From positions 1,612,001-1,676,000 of the forward strand of contig OY969094.1 in assembly GCA_963697695.1 (NCBI GenBank): a stretch of DNA of 64,000 bases, in the 5' to 3' direction. Below, in pieces: positions 17,773-26,389 of this stretch (the first letter of the stretch is position 1; each line of letters opens with the position of its first letter). The position numbers and the translations under genes were made by a program. Origin of the DNA: VRUE01 sp963697695. GTDB lineage: Bacteria > Actinomycetota > Thermoleophilia > Solirubrobacterales > 70-9. Below the pieces are notes generated by a model, which had not been told where the DNA came from, ran no database searches, and was given only the letters and a program-made list of their open reading frames with translations.

Positions 17773-19314
17773 GTGTCGGGATACCTCCGCCGCCTCGCGA
17801 CGACGGGAGCCGCCTACACGGCGGCGAGCATCTTCTCGAAGCTGATCGCGGTCGCCCTGCTGCCGCTCTACACGCGCTACCTGTCCACGGAGGACTACGG
17901 CGCGGCTGAGGTCCTCTTCGCCGCCGTCGTCGCCGCCAGCATCGTCATCCGCCTCGGCGTGATCGAGGCTCTGCTGCGCTTCTACTACAAGGACGACGAG
18001 GATCCCGACCGGGTGGTCGGAACCTCCTTTGCCGCCCTCTTCTGGTTTGCCGGCGCGGCGGCGTTGATCGCCCTGCCCTTCGCCGACCCCCTCTCCGAGG
18101 CGCTGCTCGACGAATCCGCGCCGGATCTCGTGCGGATCTCGATCGTCGGCCTCTGGGTCCTGACCCTGCACGAGTACCTGTTGACGATCTTCAGGCTGGA
18201 AGAGCGCGCCCGCGCCTTCTTCGTCACCACGATGCTCAACGTGGTGGTCGCGATCGGCCTCACGATCGTGCTCGTGGTCGGCGCCGGCGAGGGGGCGCGG
18301 GGCCTCTTGATCGGCAGCTACGCCAGCGGTGCCGCCTTCGTCCTCGGCCTGATCTTCGTTCATCGCCGGCGCATCTCGCTATGGCTGGACCGGGCGCTGC
18401 TGAAGCGGCTGCTGCGCTTCGGCCTGCCGACGATGCCGGCAGAGCTCTCGCTCTACCTGCTCAACTTCGTCGACCGGATCATCATCGTCCGCACCCTCGG
18501 CCTGGCCGAGGCCGGTCTCTACTCGCTCGCGGTCAAGTTCGCCCAGGGAGTCAACGTCCTCGTCCGCGGCTTCCAGCTCGCCTGGCCGCCGCTCGCCTAC
18601 TCGATCCGCGACGACGACGAGGCGCGCCGCGCCTACGCCGTGGTCGTCACCTGGTTCGTCACCGGCTGCGCCTTCGTCGTCACCGGCATGTGGCTGCTCT
18701 CGCGCTGGATCGTCCGCGCGCTGGCGGCGCCGAAGTTCTTCGACTCCTACGAAGCGATCGGCCTGATCGCCACCGGCGTCACCCTCTATGCCCTCTACAT
18801 GGTCCTCGTCGTGATCCTCGGCAGGACCGGCCGCACCGAGTTCAACTTCCCGGCGACGGCAGCCGCCCTGGTGGCCAACGTCGGCCTCAACCTGGTTCTG
18901 GTCCCATCGATGGGGATCGCAGGCGCCGGCATCGCCCTGGTCGCCTCCTATTTCGTCGTGCTGGCGCTGATGTACTGGTTCACCCAGCGCCTCTTCCCGG
19001 TTCCCTACGAATGGGGCCGCCTGCTCCGCGTCGTCCTCGTCTCCGCCGCACTGGTCGGGCTGGGCGAGCTGCTCCTGCCCACCGCCGGCGCACTCGGCCT
19101 GCTCCTGCGGATCGCGCTCTGGCTCGCCTACCCGCTCATCCTGTTCGCCAGCGGCTTCTTCACCCCGGGCGAGCGCACCTGGCTCGCCCGCCTGCGCCAC
19201 CCCGGCGAGCTGCTGTCCGAGCTGCGCGAGCGCGCTGCCTCACCGCCCGCAGTCGACGGTCGTATTCCGGAGACCTACGAGGTCGAGCGAATGGACGAGG
19301 ACGCCCGCTCCTGA
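17773..19314 (+). CDS. Polysaccharide flippase (Wzx/MATE-like, MOP superfamily)
   Basis: The 513-residue protein starts at GTG and has about 12-14 transmembrane helices. The N-terminus is typical of Wzx-like lipid-linked oligosaccharide flippases ('TTGAAYTAASIFSKLIAVAL'), followed by 'LLPLYTRYLSTEDYGAAEVL'. It should flip undecaprenyl-linked repeat units across the membrane for the ligase upstream. The C-terminal tail is hydrophilic and acidic. It is separated from the ligase by a strong hairpin and is convergent with the next glycosyltransferase. Confidence 0.88.
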   Translation: MSGYLRRLATTGAAYTAASIFSKLIAVALLPLYTRYLSTEDYGAAEVLFAAVVAASIVIRLGVIEALLRFYYKDDEDPDRVVGTSFAALFWFAGAAALIALPFADPLSEALLDESAPDLVRISIVGLWVLTLHEYLLTIFRLEERARAFFVTTMLNVVVAIGLTIVLVVGAGEGARGLLIGSYASGAAFVLGLIFVHRRRISLWLDRALLKRLLRFGLPTMPAELSLYLLNFVDRIIIVRTLGLAEAGLYSLAVKFAQGVNVLVRGFQLAWPPLAYSIRDDDEARRAYAVVVTWFVTGCAFVVTGMWLLSRWIVRALAAPKFFDSYEAIGLIATGVTLYALYMVLVVILGRTGRTEFNFPATAAALVANVGLNLVLVPSMGIAGAGIALVASYFVVLALMYWFTQRLFPVPYEWGRLLRVVLVSAALVGLGELLLPTAGALGLLLRIALWLAYPLILFASGFFTPGERTWLARLRHPGELLSELRERAASPPAVDGRIPETYEVERMDEDARS

Positions 19315-19323
19315 GAGCGTCCT

Positions 19324-20259
19324 TCAACCACCCGGCGGTGCAATTGCTCGGTCCCTCAGGCTTTCGCCGCGACTAGGGAAGAGGGCCTGGCGGGCGTGGG
19401 CCCAGTAGATGCGCGCGGGGTGGTTTGGCATGAGGGTCGCGGCCAGGGCGCGCAGGGCGTAGGACCAGGCGGTGAGGATCCGTACCGCGAGCGCCGCACC
19501 AGCGGAGTGGTGCTTACGCATGTAGAGGTCGCGGTTGCGGTGGAATTCGACGATGCGGGGGAGCCCCTTTGCCATATCGGTCGAGAGCTGGTCGTGGTGG
19601 ATCGCCTGCGCGGAGGGGACGAAGAGGGAGCGCCAGCCGGCATCGTCCAGCCGCTTGGCGAAGTCGCACTCGTCGTAGTAGACGAAGAACTCGGGGTCGA
19701 GGTAGTCGACCTCGGCCGCGGCCTCGCGGCGAACCAGCAGGGCGCTCGACTGGGCCCAGTCGACCCGCCGCGTCTCCGCTCCCTTGCTCTGAACGGTGAG
19801 CAGACGATGGAGGAAGAGCGCCCCCGCCAGCGCCGCGCCGACCCCGGGGAAGCGCCAGGCGCAGGGGACCGGTGTGCCGGCCGAGTCGAGCAGCTGGGGC
19901 GTCGCCGCCGCGGCCTGCGGATCGGCGTCGAGCGTCTCGATCAGCGTCTCGACCGCTCCCGGCCGCAGCTCGGAGTCCTCGTTGAGCAGCAGGCAGTAGC
20001 GGCCCTGGGCCTCACGAAGAAGGGTCGAGTCGTTCTCGGCCTTTCCGGCTCGCCGCTCGAGGGCGATCAGGCGAATCTCGCTTCCCAGGGCTCGCACGGC
20101 CGCCACAGAGCCGTCGGTCGAGGCGTTGTCCAATACGAGGATCTCGCGCTCGACCCCGGTCGGGTGCGTGCGCTCGATCGCCTCCAGGCAGGCGAGCAGG
20201 TACTCGCGGCCGTTCGTGTTCACGACGCAGTAGGAGAGCGCGGGCGCCACCGCGGTCAC
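19324..20259 (-). CDS. Family 2 glycosyltransferase (rhamnosyltransferase-like)
   Basis: The GTG at 20259 is preferred as start, giving about 311 residues. The frame is open to 20307, but that would overlap the divergent glycosyltransferase that starts at 20273. GT-A features are 'CVVNTNGREYLLACLEAI', 'EREILVLDNASTDGSVAAV', 'GRYCLLLNEDSEL' (NED in place of DxD) and 'YYDECDFAKRLDDAGW'. It should add a sugar to lipid-linked glycan at the cytoplasmic face. It is convergent with the flippase gene, with 9 bp between the stops. Confidence 0.86.
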   Translation of the reverse strand: MTAVAPALSYCVVNTNGREYLLACLEAIERTHPTGVEREILVLDNASTDGSVAAVRALGSEIRLIALERRAGKAENDSTLLREAQGRYCLLLNEDSELRPGAVETLIETLDADPQAAAATPQLLDSAGTPVPCAWRFPGVGAALAGALFLHRLLTVQSKGAETRRVDWAQSSALLVRREAAAEVDYLDPEFFVYYDECDFAKRLDDAGWRSLFVPSAQAIHHDQLSTDMAKGLPRIVEFHRNRDLYMRKHHSAGAALAVRILTAWSYALRALAATLMPNHPARIYWAHARQALFPSRGESLRDRAIAPPGG

Positions 20260-20272
20260 GATAATCGCCCTG

Positions 20273-21424
20273 ATGCAGGTGCAGCTCGTCGATCCCTCGG
20301 CCTTCACGCCGCCATACGACCGCGCCCTGGCGTCGGCGCTCGCGCGTGGCGGCGCTGAGGTCGAGCTGCTGACCAGCCGCTTTCTCTATGGACCGGTCCC
20401 AGAGCCCGACGGCTACCGGGTGCGCGAATGCTTCTACCGTCGCACCTCGAAGCGCGGTCTCGAGGCGCCCGCCCGGCGTGCCTTCAAGGCAGCCGAGCAC
20501 CCGCTCGACATGCTGCGCCTGCGCCAGGTCCTCGACGCCGACGTCGCCCACTACCAGTGGCTGACCTTCCCGGCCTTCGACGCGCTGCTCCTTCCTCCCC
20601 GTCGCCCTCGCCTGATCACGGCTCACTACGTGCTGCCTCCGCATCCGTCCCGCCGTCAGGTGACGGCAGCCCGCCGCGTCTTCGGCCGCATGGACGCGAC
20701 GATCGCCCACTCCGAGCACGGCGCGGCGAGGCTGCGGGACTCGGTCGGACTCGATCGCGTCCGCGTCATCCCGCACGGAGCCTTCGACTACCTCACCCGG
20801 TTGCCGGAGGAGAAGCCGCTGCCGGCGGAGCTCGAGGGCGCCGAGGGCCCGGTGATCCTCTTCTTCGGCCTGCTGCGCCCCTACAAGGGCGTCGACACGC
20901 TGCTGCGGGCTTTCCAGCAATTGAAGGGCGCCGAGCTCTGGATCGTCGGCAACCCGCGGATGGACGTCGAGCCGCTGCGTAGTCTCGCTGCCGAAGCCGG
21001 GGGCCGCGTCCGCTTCGTCACCCGCTTCCTCGAGGATGCCGAGATCCCCGCGATCTTCCGCCGCGCCGACCTCGTCGCCCTGCCCTACCGCGACGTCGAG
21101 CACTCCGGTGTCCTCTACACAGCGCTCGCCTTCGGCAAGCCGCTCATTCTCAGCGCCGTCGGCGGCTTCCCGGAGGTGGCCGAGACCGGCGCCGCCCGTC
21201 TCGTCCCACCCGAGGACCTCAGGGGACTCGCCGCTGCGCTCTCTGAGCTGACTGAGGATGAAGCCGCGCGCGAGGAGCTGGCCGCGGCCTCGCTGGCTGC
21301 CGCGCGCGGCCCCTACTCCTGGGACGCCGCCGCCCAACAAACCCTCGCTCTCTACCAAGAGCTCCTCGAGGCCCGCACCAGCCGAACTGCATCAACTTCT
21401 CTACCTGCCAGGGAGGAAAGTTGA
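20273..21424 (+). CDS. Family 4/1 glycosyltransferase (GT-B)
   Basis: The 383-residue protein has a GT-B fold. The N-terminal half has 'DADVAHYQWLTFPAFDALL', the middle has the linker 'HSEHGAARLRD', and the C-terminal donor domain has 'VILFFGLLRPYKGVDTLLRA' and 'LPYRDVEHSGVLYTALAFGK' with the E(x7)E-like donor motif. It is a retaining glycosyltransferase for surface glycan assembly. It begins 13 bp from the divergent GT2 start. Its stop overlaps the next start, and its last codons form the left arm of a hairpin that buries that start. Confidence 0.88.
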   Translation: MQVQLVDPSAFTPPYDRALASALARGGAEVELLTSRFLYGPVPEPDGYRVRECFYRRTSKRGLEAPARRAFKAAEHPLDMLRLRQVLDADVAHYQWLTFPAFDALLLPPRRPRLITAHYVLPPHPSRRQVTAARRVFGRMDATIAHSEHGAARLRDSVGLDRVRVIPHGAFDYLTRLPEEKPLPAELEGAEGPVILFFGLLRPYKGVDTLLRAFQQLKGAELWIVGNPRMDVEPLRSLAAEAGGRVRFVTRFLEDAEIPAIFRRADLVALPYRDVEHSGVLYTALAFGKPLILSAVGGFPEVAETGAARLVPPEDLRGLAAALSELTEDEAAREELAAASLAAARGPYSWDAAAQQTLALYQELLEARTSRTASTSLPAREES

Positions 21425-21432
21425 TGCAGTTC
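21384..21432 (+). promoter_or_regulatory. 15-bp RNA hairpin sequestering the start codon of the next glycosyltransferase
   Basis: Arms 21384-21398 and 21418-21432 are a perfect 15-bp inverted repeat with a 19-nt loop. The loop holds the Shine-Dalgarno GGAGG (21412-21416). The right arm holds the stop of the upstream gene (21422-21424) and the ATG at 21424. The layout fits a translational-coupling switch: ribosomes finishing the upstream gene would open the stem. There is no T-tract, so termination is less likely. Confidence 0.65.
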
Positions 21433-22554
21433 ATCGCGATCGTCTTCTGGATCAGCGCTGGGCTGATCGTCTACACGCACGTCGGCTATCCGCTGGTCCT
21501 GCGCGCGTTGGTCGCCCTGCGGCGCAAGCCGCGCCGGCGATCTCGAACCCCGGTGGAGCTGCCGACCGTGTCCCTCATCGTCGCCGCCTATGACGAGGAG
21601 GAGGTGATCGAGGCCAAGGTCGCCAACGCCCTCGCCCTCGACTACCCGCGCGAGCGGCTGGAGCTGATCGTCGCCTCGGATGGCTCCAGCGACGCGACGG
21701 TCGAGCGCGCCGGTGCCGCCGGTGCCGACCTCGTCCTCCAGCTCCCCCGCGGCGGCAAGACCGCGGCCCAGAATGCCGCGGCGGAGCGCGCCTCCGGGGA
21801 GGTCCTTGCCTTCTCCGATGCCAACAGCGTCTGGCAGACCGACGCCCTGCGCCGGCTGGTCGCCCCCTTCGCCGACACCACCGTCGGCTACGTCTGCGGC
21901 CAGGTTCGCTTCATCGACGAGGGCGGTGGCAACATGGAGGGCGCCTACTGGCGCTACGAGATGGCGGTGCGCGAGATGGAGTCCTCGCTCGCCGGGATCA
22001 CCGCCGGCAACGGCGCGATCTACGCTGTGCGGCAGAGCGCCTACCTGCCGCTGGCCCCCTCGGGTAGCCACGACCTCTCGTTCCCCTTCCGGCTGGCAAA
22101 GCGAAAACTCCGCTCCCTCTACCTCCCGTCCGCGCGAGCTGAGGAGAAGATGGTGCCGACCCTGGAGGGCGAGTTCGCCCGCAAGCGGCGGATGATGATC
22201 GGACTCTGGGACATCGTCGTCGGCGAAGGGATGCTCTCCCCGCGCGGCTACAGGTCTCTCTACGCCTTCGAGCTCTTCTCGCACCGGCTGCTGCGATACC
22301 TGACGCCGTTCCTCCATCTGTTCGCCTTCGTCACGAACCTGGCGCTGCTGGGGCAGGGCGGCATCTACGTCGTCACCTACGGGATCCAGCTCGCCGTCAT
22401 CACCGCTGCGCTCCTGGGCGGCAGCTTCCCGGTCGGACCGTTCCGCATCGCCCGCTACTACGCGCTGAGCACCCTCTCGATCGCCGCCGGCCTCTGGGAC
22501 CGTTTCCGCCGTGGCGCGCCGGGAACCTGGGAGAAGGCGCCGGGAACCAGGTAG
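21424..22554 (+). CDS. Membrane glycosyltransferase, family 2 (processive/EPS type)
   Basis: The ATG at 21424 (GGAGG 7 nt upstream) gives 376 residues. An N-terminal transmembrane helix is followed by a GT-A domain with 'VSLIVAAYDEEEVIEAKV', 'LIVASDGSSDAT', 'GEVLAFSDANSVW' (SDAN) and an 'RYEMAVREMES' segment, then two or three C-terminal transmembrane helices. This architecture is seen in beta-glycan and EPS synthases such as IcaA-like proteins. Its start codon is locked in a 15-bp hairpin with the end of the preceding glycosyltransferase gene. Confidence 0.88.
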   Translation: MQFIAIVFWISAGLIVYTHVGYPLVLRALVALRRKPRRRSRTPVELPTVSLIVAAYDEEEVIEAKVANALALDYPRERLELIVASDGSSDATVERAGAAGADLVLQLPRGGKTAAQNAAAERASGEVLAFSDANSVWQTDALRRLVAPFADTTVGYVCGQVRFIDEGGGNMEGAYWRYEMAVREMESSLAGITAGNGAIYAVRQSAYLPLAPSGSHDLSFPFRLAKRKLRSLYLPSARAEEKMVPTLEGEFARKRRMMIGLWDIVVGEGMLSPRGYRSLYAFELFSHRLLRYLTPFLHLFAFVTNLALLGQGGIYVVTYGIQLAVITAALLGGSFPVGPFRIARYYALSTLSIAAGLWDRFRRGAPGTWEKAPGTR

Positions 22555-22556
22555 CG

Positions 22557-23120
22557 ATGCCGCGCCCCCTCGACATCCTCATCGCCGCCGTTGCGCTGCT
22601 GGTTCTCTCGCCGGTACTGCTGCTCGCGGCCGTTGCGATCAAGCTCGGCAGCCGCGGCTCCGTCTTCTACCGCCAGCGCCGGGTCGGCCTGGGCGGAGTC
22701 GAGTTCGAGATGCTGAAGCTGCGGACGATGGTCGAGGGCTCCGACCCGGTTGGGGTGGGCACGGTCGTCACCCGCGACGATCCGCGCGTCACCCTCGCGG
22801 GCCGCCTCCTGCGCCGCACCTCGCTCGACGAGATCCCAAACCTGCTCAACGTCCTGGGCGGAGAGATGGCGATCGTCGGCCCCCGCCCGACGATTCCGGC
22901 CCAGGTCAAGGACTACACGCCGCGCCAGCACCGTCGCCACGAGGTCCGCCCCGGCATCACCGGCTGGGCCCAGGTCCAGGGCCGCGCCGGCATTCCCTGG
23001 GAGGAGCGGATCGAGCTCGACGTCTGGTACGTCGACCACCGCAGCGCCGCCCTCGACCTCCGCATCCTCGCCAGGACCACCTGGCTCCTCATCACCGGCC
23101 ACGGCCTTGCCCCCGATTAG
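22557..23120 (+). CDS. Monotopic phosphoglycosyl transferase (undecaprenyl-phosphate sugar phosphotransferase)
   Basis: The 187-residue protein is a minimal sugar transferase like PglC. A re-entrant N-terminal helix (about 3-25) is followed by 'GSVFYRQRRVGLGGVEFEML', 'LRRTSLDEIPNLLNVLGGEM' (catalytic Asp-Glu) and 'GPRPTIPAQVKDYTPRQHRR', then 'VRPGITGWAQVQGR'. It transfers a sugar phosphate to undecaprenyl phosphate, the first committed step of glycan assembly. It begins 2 bp after the preceding glycosyltransferase stop. Confidence 0.93.
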   Translation: MPRPLDILIAAVALLVLSPVLLLAAVAIKLGSRGSVFYRQRRVGLGGVEFEMLKLRTMVEGSDPVGVGTVVTRDDPRVTLAGRLLRRTSLDEIPNLLNVLGGEMAIVGPRPTIPAQVKDYTPRQHRRHEVRPGITGWAQVQGRAGIPWEERIELDVWYVDHRSAALDLRILARTTWLLITGHGLAPD

Positions 23121-23129
23121 GGTGTCCTC

Positions 23130-23678
23130 GTGACCGATCGACCCGCGGTCTCCCTGCGCCCGTTCGAGCCCGGCGACGCCGCGGCGGTCCACCGCTGGTT
23201 CAACAACCCGGAGGCGACGAAGACGCTGATGGAGCAGCGGGACGGCTTCTCGATCGAGGAAGCGGAGGCTTGGGCCCGGCGGGCGATGGACGACTCAGGC
23301 GAGGACCGCAAGTACGCGATCGTGGTCGAGGGCTATGACGAGCCGGTCGGCTTCACCGCTCTCTACGGCCTCTTCCGCCAGACCGCCCCCGAGCTGGGGG
23401 CCCTGATCGGCGACGACGTGCGCGGCAAGGGGGTCGGCCGCCGCGCCGAGGCGCTGACCCTGGCCAAGGCGTTCGACGAGTTCGACGCCCACCGCGTCTA
23501 CGGGCGCATCCCCGCCCGCAACGAGGTCGCCAAGAAGACCGTCGCCGGCCTCGGCTGGAAGCACGAGGGGACGATGCGGGCCCACCTGCGCCGCGAGGAC
23601 GCTTCGGCCGACGACTGCGAGATCTGGGGCGTGCTCCCAGACGAGTTCCGTGCCGTGGCGGCCGACCTGCTCTCGTGA
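23130..23678 (+). CDS. GNAT-family N-acetyltransferase (RimJ/RimL type)
   Basis: The 182-residue protein starts at GTG and has a GNAT fold: 'SLRPFEPGDAAAVHRWFNN' at the start, and the acetyl-CoA loop 'GALIGDDVRGKGVGRRAEAL'. 'IPARNEVAKKTVAGLGW' is the conserved Asn-containing helix. In this cluster it may acetylate an amino-sugar nucleotide or glycan rather than ribosomal protein; that is inferred from position only. Its stop overlaps the next start. Confidence 0.82.
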   Translation: MTDRPAVSLRPFEPGDAAAVHRWFNNPEATKTLMEQRDGFSIEEAEAWARRAMDDSGEDRKYAIVVEGYDEPVGFTALYGLFRQTAPELGALIGDDVRGKGVGRRAEALTLAKAFDEFDAHRVYGRIPARNEVAKKTVAGLGWKHEGTMRAHLRREDASADDCEIWGVLPDEFRAVAADLLS

Positions 23679-24652
23679 GCGGGCCGAGCGCCACGGCCGA
23701 ACTGGCCGAGGATCGTGGCGCGGCCGCGGTCAGCGACGACTTCTTCCGTTCGTCCCCTTTCCTCGACGCCGAGGGAGTCACCCACACGCTTCGCATCGTC
23801 ACCGAGCGCGGCGACCTGGTGGCGCCGCTGATCGTGCGCCGGATCGGCGACGGACCGGAGCTCGACGCGATTTCGCCCTATGGCTACCCCGGCATCGTCA
23901 GCGGCCCTGACGCATCCGACATCGACCACACCTTGAGGGGGCAAAAGTCGGATGCGCCGCTCGACCCGAGCTCGGTCGACTTCTCCCCAACAGGGCTCGT
24001 CACGATCTTCCTCCGTCACACGCTCTCCGCACCGCCGCTGAGCGGCGCCAGGCAGCGCAACGTGGTCCAGATCGCCGACCCCGAGCTGCCGCCGAAGAGC
24101 CGCCCCAGCGACCGCAACCAGATCAACAAGAACCTGCGGCGTGGCTACGAGATGCGCCTCGTCCCCGGTCCCGAGACCAGCGCCGAGGAGCGGGCCGGCT
24201 TCCTCGCTGCCTACGAGCAGACGATGCGCCGCACCGCCGCCGCCGAGCGCTACTTCTTCAGCGCCGCCTACTTCGACCGCATCCTCGAGTCCGATCGGAC
24301 CTGGCTCGCCCTCGCCCTCGCCCCCGGTGGCGTTGTCGCTGCCGCCTCGATCGCCGCCCGCAGCGACGCCGCCATCCACTACTACCTGAGCGGCAGCGCC
24401 GATTCTCACCTGCGCGACTCGCCGATGAAGAACATCCTCGCCACCCTGACCGAGTTTTCCTCTGAGCAGGGCCTTCCCCTCAACCTCGGCGGCGGCATTT
24501 CCCGCGGCGACCCGCTGGAGGAATTCAAGCGCGGCTTTGCCAACCGCGAGGAGCCCTGGAGCACTTCGGAGATCGTCTGCGACGCCGCTGCCTACGCCCG
24601 CCTCTCCGCCGGTCGCGAGAGCGAGGACTTCTTCCCCGCCTACCGCCGCTAG
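23675..24652 (+). CDS. FemAB/GNAT-fold aminoacyl- or acyltransferase (peptidoglycan bridge-like)
   Basis: The 325-residue protein starts at GTG and overlaps the previous gene. Its pattern is that of FemAB-like double-GNAT proteins: 'PYGYPGIVSG' near the N-terminus, 'NQINKNLRRGYEMRL' in the middle and 'LNLGGGISRGDPLEEFKRGF' at the C-terminus. The substrate could be a cell-wall amino group or glycan. A 46-bp palindromic element (23911-23956) is translated inside it. The stop shares CTAG with the convergent DUF3105 gene. Confidence 0.72.
   Translation: MSGPSATAELAEDRGAAAVSDDFFRSSPFLDAEGVTHTLRIVTERGDLVAPLIVRRIGDGPELDAISPYGYPGIVSGPDASDIDHTLRGQKSDAPLDPSSVDFSPTGLVTIFLRHTLSAPPLSGARQRNVVQIADPELPPKSRPSDRNQINKNLRRGYEMRLVPGPETSAEERAGFLAAYEQTMRRTAAAERYFFSAAYFDRILESDRTWLALALAPGGVVAAASIAARSDAAIHYYLSGSADSHLRDSPMKNILATLTEFSSEQGLPLNLGGGISRGDPLEEFKRGFANREEPWSTSEIVCDAAAYARLSAGRESEDFFPAYRR
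23911..23956 (+). repeat. Palindromic element inside the FemAB-like gene
   Basis: Arms 23911-23920 and 23947-23956 are a perfect 10-bp inverted repeat with a 26-nt loop containing a GGGGGC run. It encodes a hydrophilic insert ('DIDHTLRGQKSDAPLD') in a place where a surface loop is plausible. Like the G6AG6 palindrome in the ligase gene, it could be a REP-like insertion in coding DNA. Confidence 0.5.
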
Positions 24653-25434
24653 TTGTTTGCCGGTTCTTCCGGCGTCGGGCCGGTGAAGGGGAAGGCGTTC
24701 ACGGGCTCGCCGCCGTAGCGGCCCCAGGTCGCCTTGCCGAAGTCGCGGATCGCGTCGAGCGTGATCGCACCTTTGTATTCGTCGCAGGCGAGCAGATTGG
24801 TCCAAGTCGTCGCTGCAACCTCGTAAGCCATTTTGTCGTCGGGGAAGAGCAGCGTCGCCCCGTACATCGTGTCGTAGAGGCCGATCAGTTCGAGCTGGGC
24901 GCTCTCGTCGAGGTCGGGGCTGTACTGGATCGCCATGCGCCCGTGCTCGAGGCTGTGGATCGAGTAGAGCGGTTTGACCGGTTCGCTGTAGGCGCCGTCG
25001 GCCTGCTGGTAGGGCGGTTCGGCGTGGTTGCCCGAGGTCGGTGGGTTGGTGCCGTAGACGGGTTCCTGCGCGGTGGGCGGCAGGTGGGTTTTGCCCTCGT
25101 CCTTGAGGTTGCGCCGCAGCTCGCAGCCCGCTTTTTTCGCCGCCTCTTTCAAGTTGGTGACCTTCAGCGGCGGCGGCTCCGTCCCCTCGCGCTTGTCCGG
25201 CTGGATGCCGTTGGTCGAGCCGCTGCCGAGGCTGATGTGGGCCTCGCCCCCATCGTTGTCGCCGGTCGAGCCTGCGATGGCCATGACGATCCCGACCAGA
25301 ACAGCCAGTCCGATCACACCGGCGACCGCGTATCCGGCCATCAGGCGCCTGCGCTCTGACCCGCCCTGCTTCTTCTCGCGTTCCTGCCGGGCCTGGCGGA
25401 GTCGCTCCCTCTCTTCCTCCCTGCGGTTCGCCAT
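24649..25434 (-). CDS. DUF3105-domain membrane-anchored protein
   Basis: The 261-residue protein has a very basic, Glu/Arg-rich cytoplasmic N-terminus, one transmembrane helix (about 33-53), and an extracellular domain. It carries 'PVYGTNPPTSGNHAEPPYQQ', 'YSIHSLEHGRMAIQY' and a cysteine near 'LLACDEYKG', which fit DUF3105. The conserved His residues suggest a metal site, but function is unknown. It is convergent with the FemAB-like gene and shares the stop region CTAG (24649-24652). It lies 14 bp downstream of metF. Confidence 0.82.
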   Translation of the reverse strand: MANRREEERERLRQARQEREKKQGGSERRRLMAGYAVAGVIGLAVLVGIVMAIAGSTGDNDGGEAHISLGSGSTNGIQPDKREGTEPPPLKVTNLKEAAKKAGCELRRNLKDEGKTHLPPTAQEPVYGTNPPTSGNHAEPPYQQADGAYSEPVKPLYSIHSLEHGRMAIQYSPDLDESAQLELIGLYDTMYGATLLFPDDKMAYEVAATTWTNLLACDEYKGAITLDAIRDFGKATWGRYGGEPVNAFPFTGPTPEEPANN

Positions 25435-25448
25435 GAGGGTTGACCAGT

Positions 25449-26366
25449 TTAGTCAGAGATGGTTTGAGAGGGCGCCGGCACCCGGCCGCGCTCCCAAGGT
25501 CGCGCCGCCTGCACGGCCCCGAGCACGGCCCGTGTCGCCGGTGCCCGGTTGAGCGCGTAGAAGTGAATCCCGGGTGCACCGGCGATCAGCAGCTCCGAGC
25601 ACTGCTGCGCTGCGAAGGCGACGCCCAGCTCGAACTCCGCTCGCTCGTCGTCTCCGGCGCTCTTGAACGCCTCTTCGAGCCGAGGTGGGATCGAGGCGTC
25701 GCAGAGGTCGCAGATCCGCTTCGTCTGCGCGAAGCTGGCCACCGGGATCACGCCGGCGACGATCGGCACGTCGATGCCCGCCGCTCGCGCCGCGTCGACG
25801 AAGTCGAAGTAGACCTGGTTGTCGAAGAAGAGCTGGGTGATGAGGAATCTCGCGCCGGCCTCCACCTTCGTCTTCAGGTAGCTGAGGTCGGTCTCGAGGT
25901 CGGGCGCCTCCGGGTGCACCTCGGGGAAGCAGGCGGCGCCGACGGTGAAGTCCCAGCGCGAGCCGATGAACTCAGCCAACTCTGTTGCGCTGCCCAGGCC
26001 GCCCTCCGGCTGGACGAAGTCCTCCTGCCCACGCGGCGGGTCGCCGCGTAGCGCGAAGACGTTCTCGATCCCGGCCGCCTCGATCCGGTCCAGCGTCGTC
26101 GCCAGCCCCTCGGTCGTCTCGCCGACGCAGCTCAGGTGAGCCATCGTCTCGTAGCCGAGGTCGTCCTTCAGTGCCCTGGTGATCTCGACCGTCCCCTCGC
26201 GGGTCGAGCCGCCGGCGCCGTAGGTGACCGAGACGAAGTCAGGCTCGAGCTCGCGCAGCGAGCGCGCGGTCGAGAACAGCGCCTCGGTCGCCTCCTCCGT
26301 CTTCGGCGGGAAGAACTCGACCGAGAAGGTCGGCGCTTTGGACTCGATGATCTCGTCTATACGCAC
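25449..26366 (-). CDS. metF: Methylenetetrahydrofolate reductase
   Basis: The 305-residue protein matches MetF. It has 'FSVEFFPPKTEEATEALF', 'PDFVSVTYGAGGSTREGT', 'AHLSCVGETTEGLATTL', 'ALRGDPP' and 'FLITQLFFDNQVYFDFV'. It is a cytoplasmic FAD enzyme that reduces 5,10-methylene-THF to 5-methyl-THF for methionine synthesis. The length is typical. It is followed at once by the DUF3105 gene in the same direction, and preceded by a sugar-porter gene on the same strand after 23 bp. Confidence 0.95.
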   Translation of the reverse strand: MRIDEIIESKAPTFSVEFFPPKTEEATEALFSTARSLRELEPDFVSVTYGAGGSTREGTVEITRALKDDLGYETMAHLSCVGETTEGLATTLDRIEAAGIENVFALRGDPPRGQEDFVQPEGGLGSATELAEFIGSRWDFTVGAACFPEVHPEAPDLETDLSYLKTKVEAGARFLITQLFFDNQVYFDFVDAARAAGIDVPIVAGVIPVASFAQTKRICDLCDASIPPRLEEAFKSAGDDERAEFELGVAFAAQQCSELLIAGAPGIHFYALNRAPATRAVLGAVQAARPWERGRVPAPSQTISD

Positions 26367-26389
26367 GCGGAGAGGGTAGCCGCCCGGCC

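Noticed and set aside
23498..25579. 693-codon minus-strand frame
   Set aside because: It is a shadow of the GNAT and FemAB-like genes, and of DUF3105 in another frame; the composition is Arg/Gly-rich without domain signatures.
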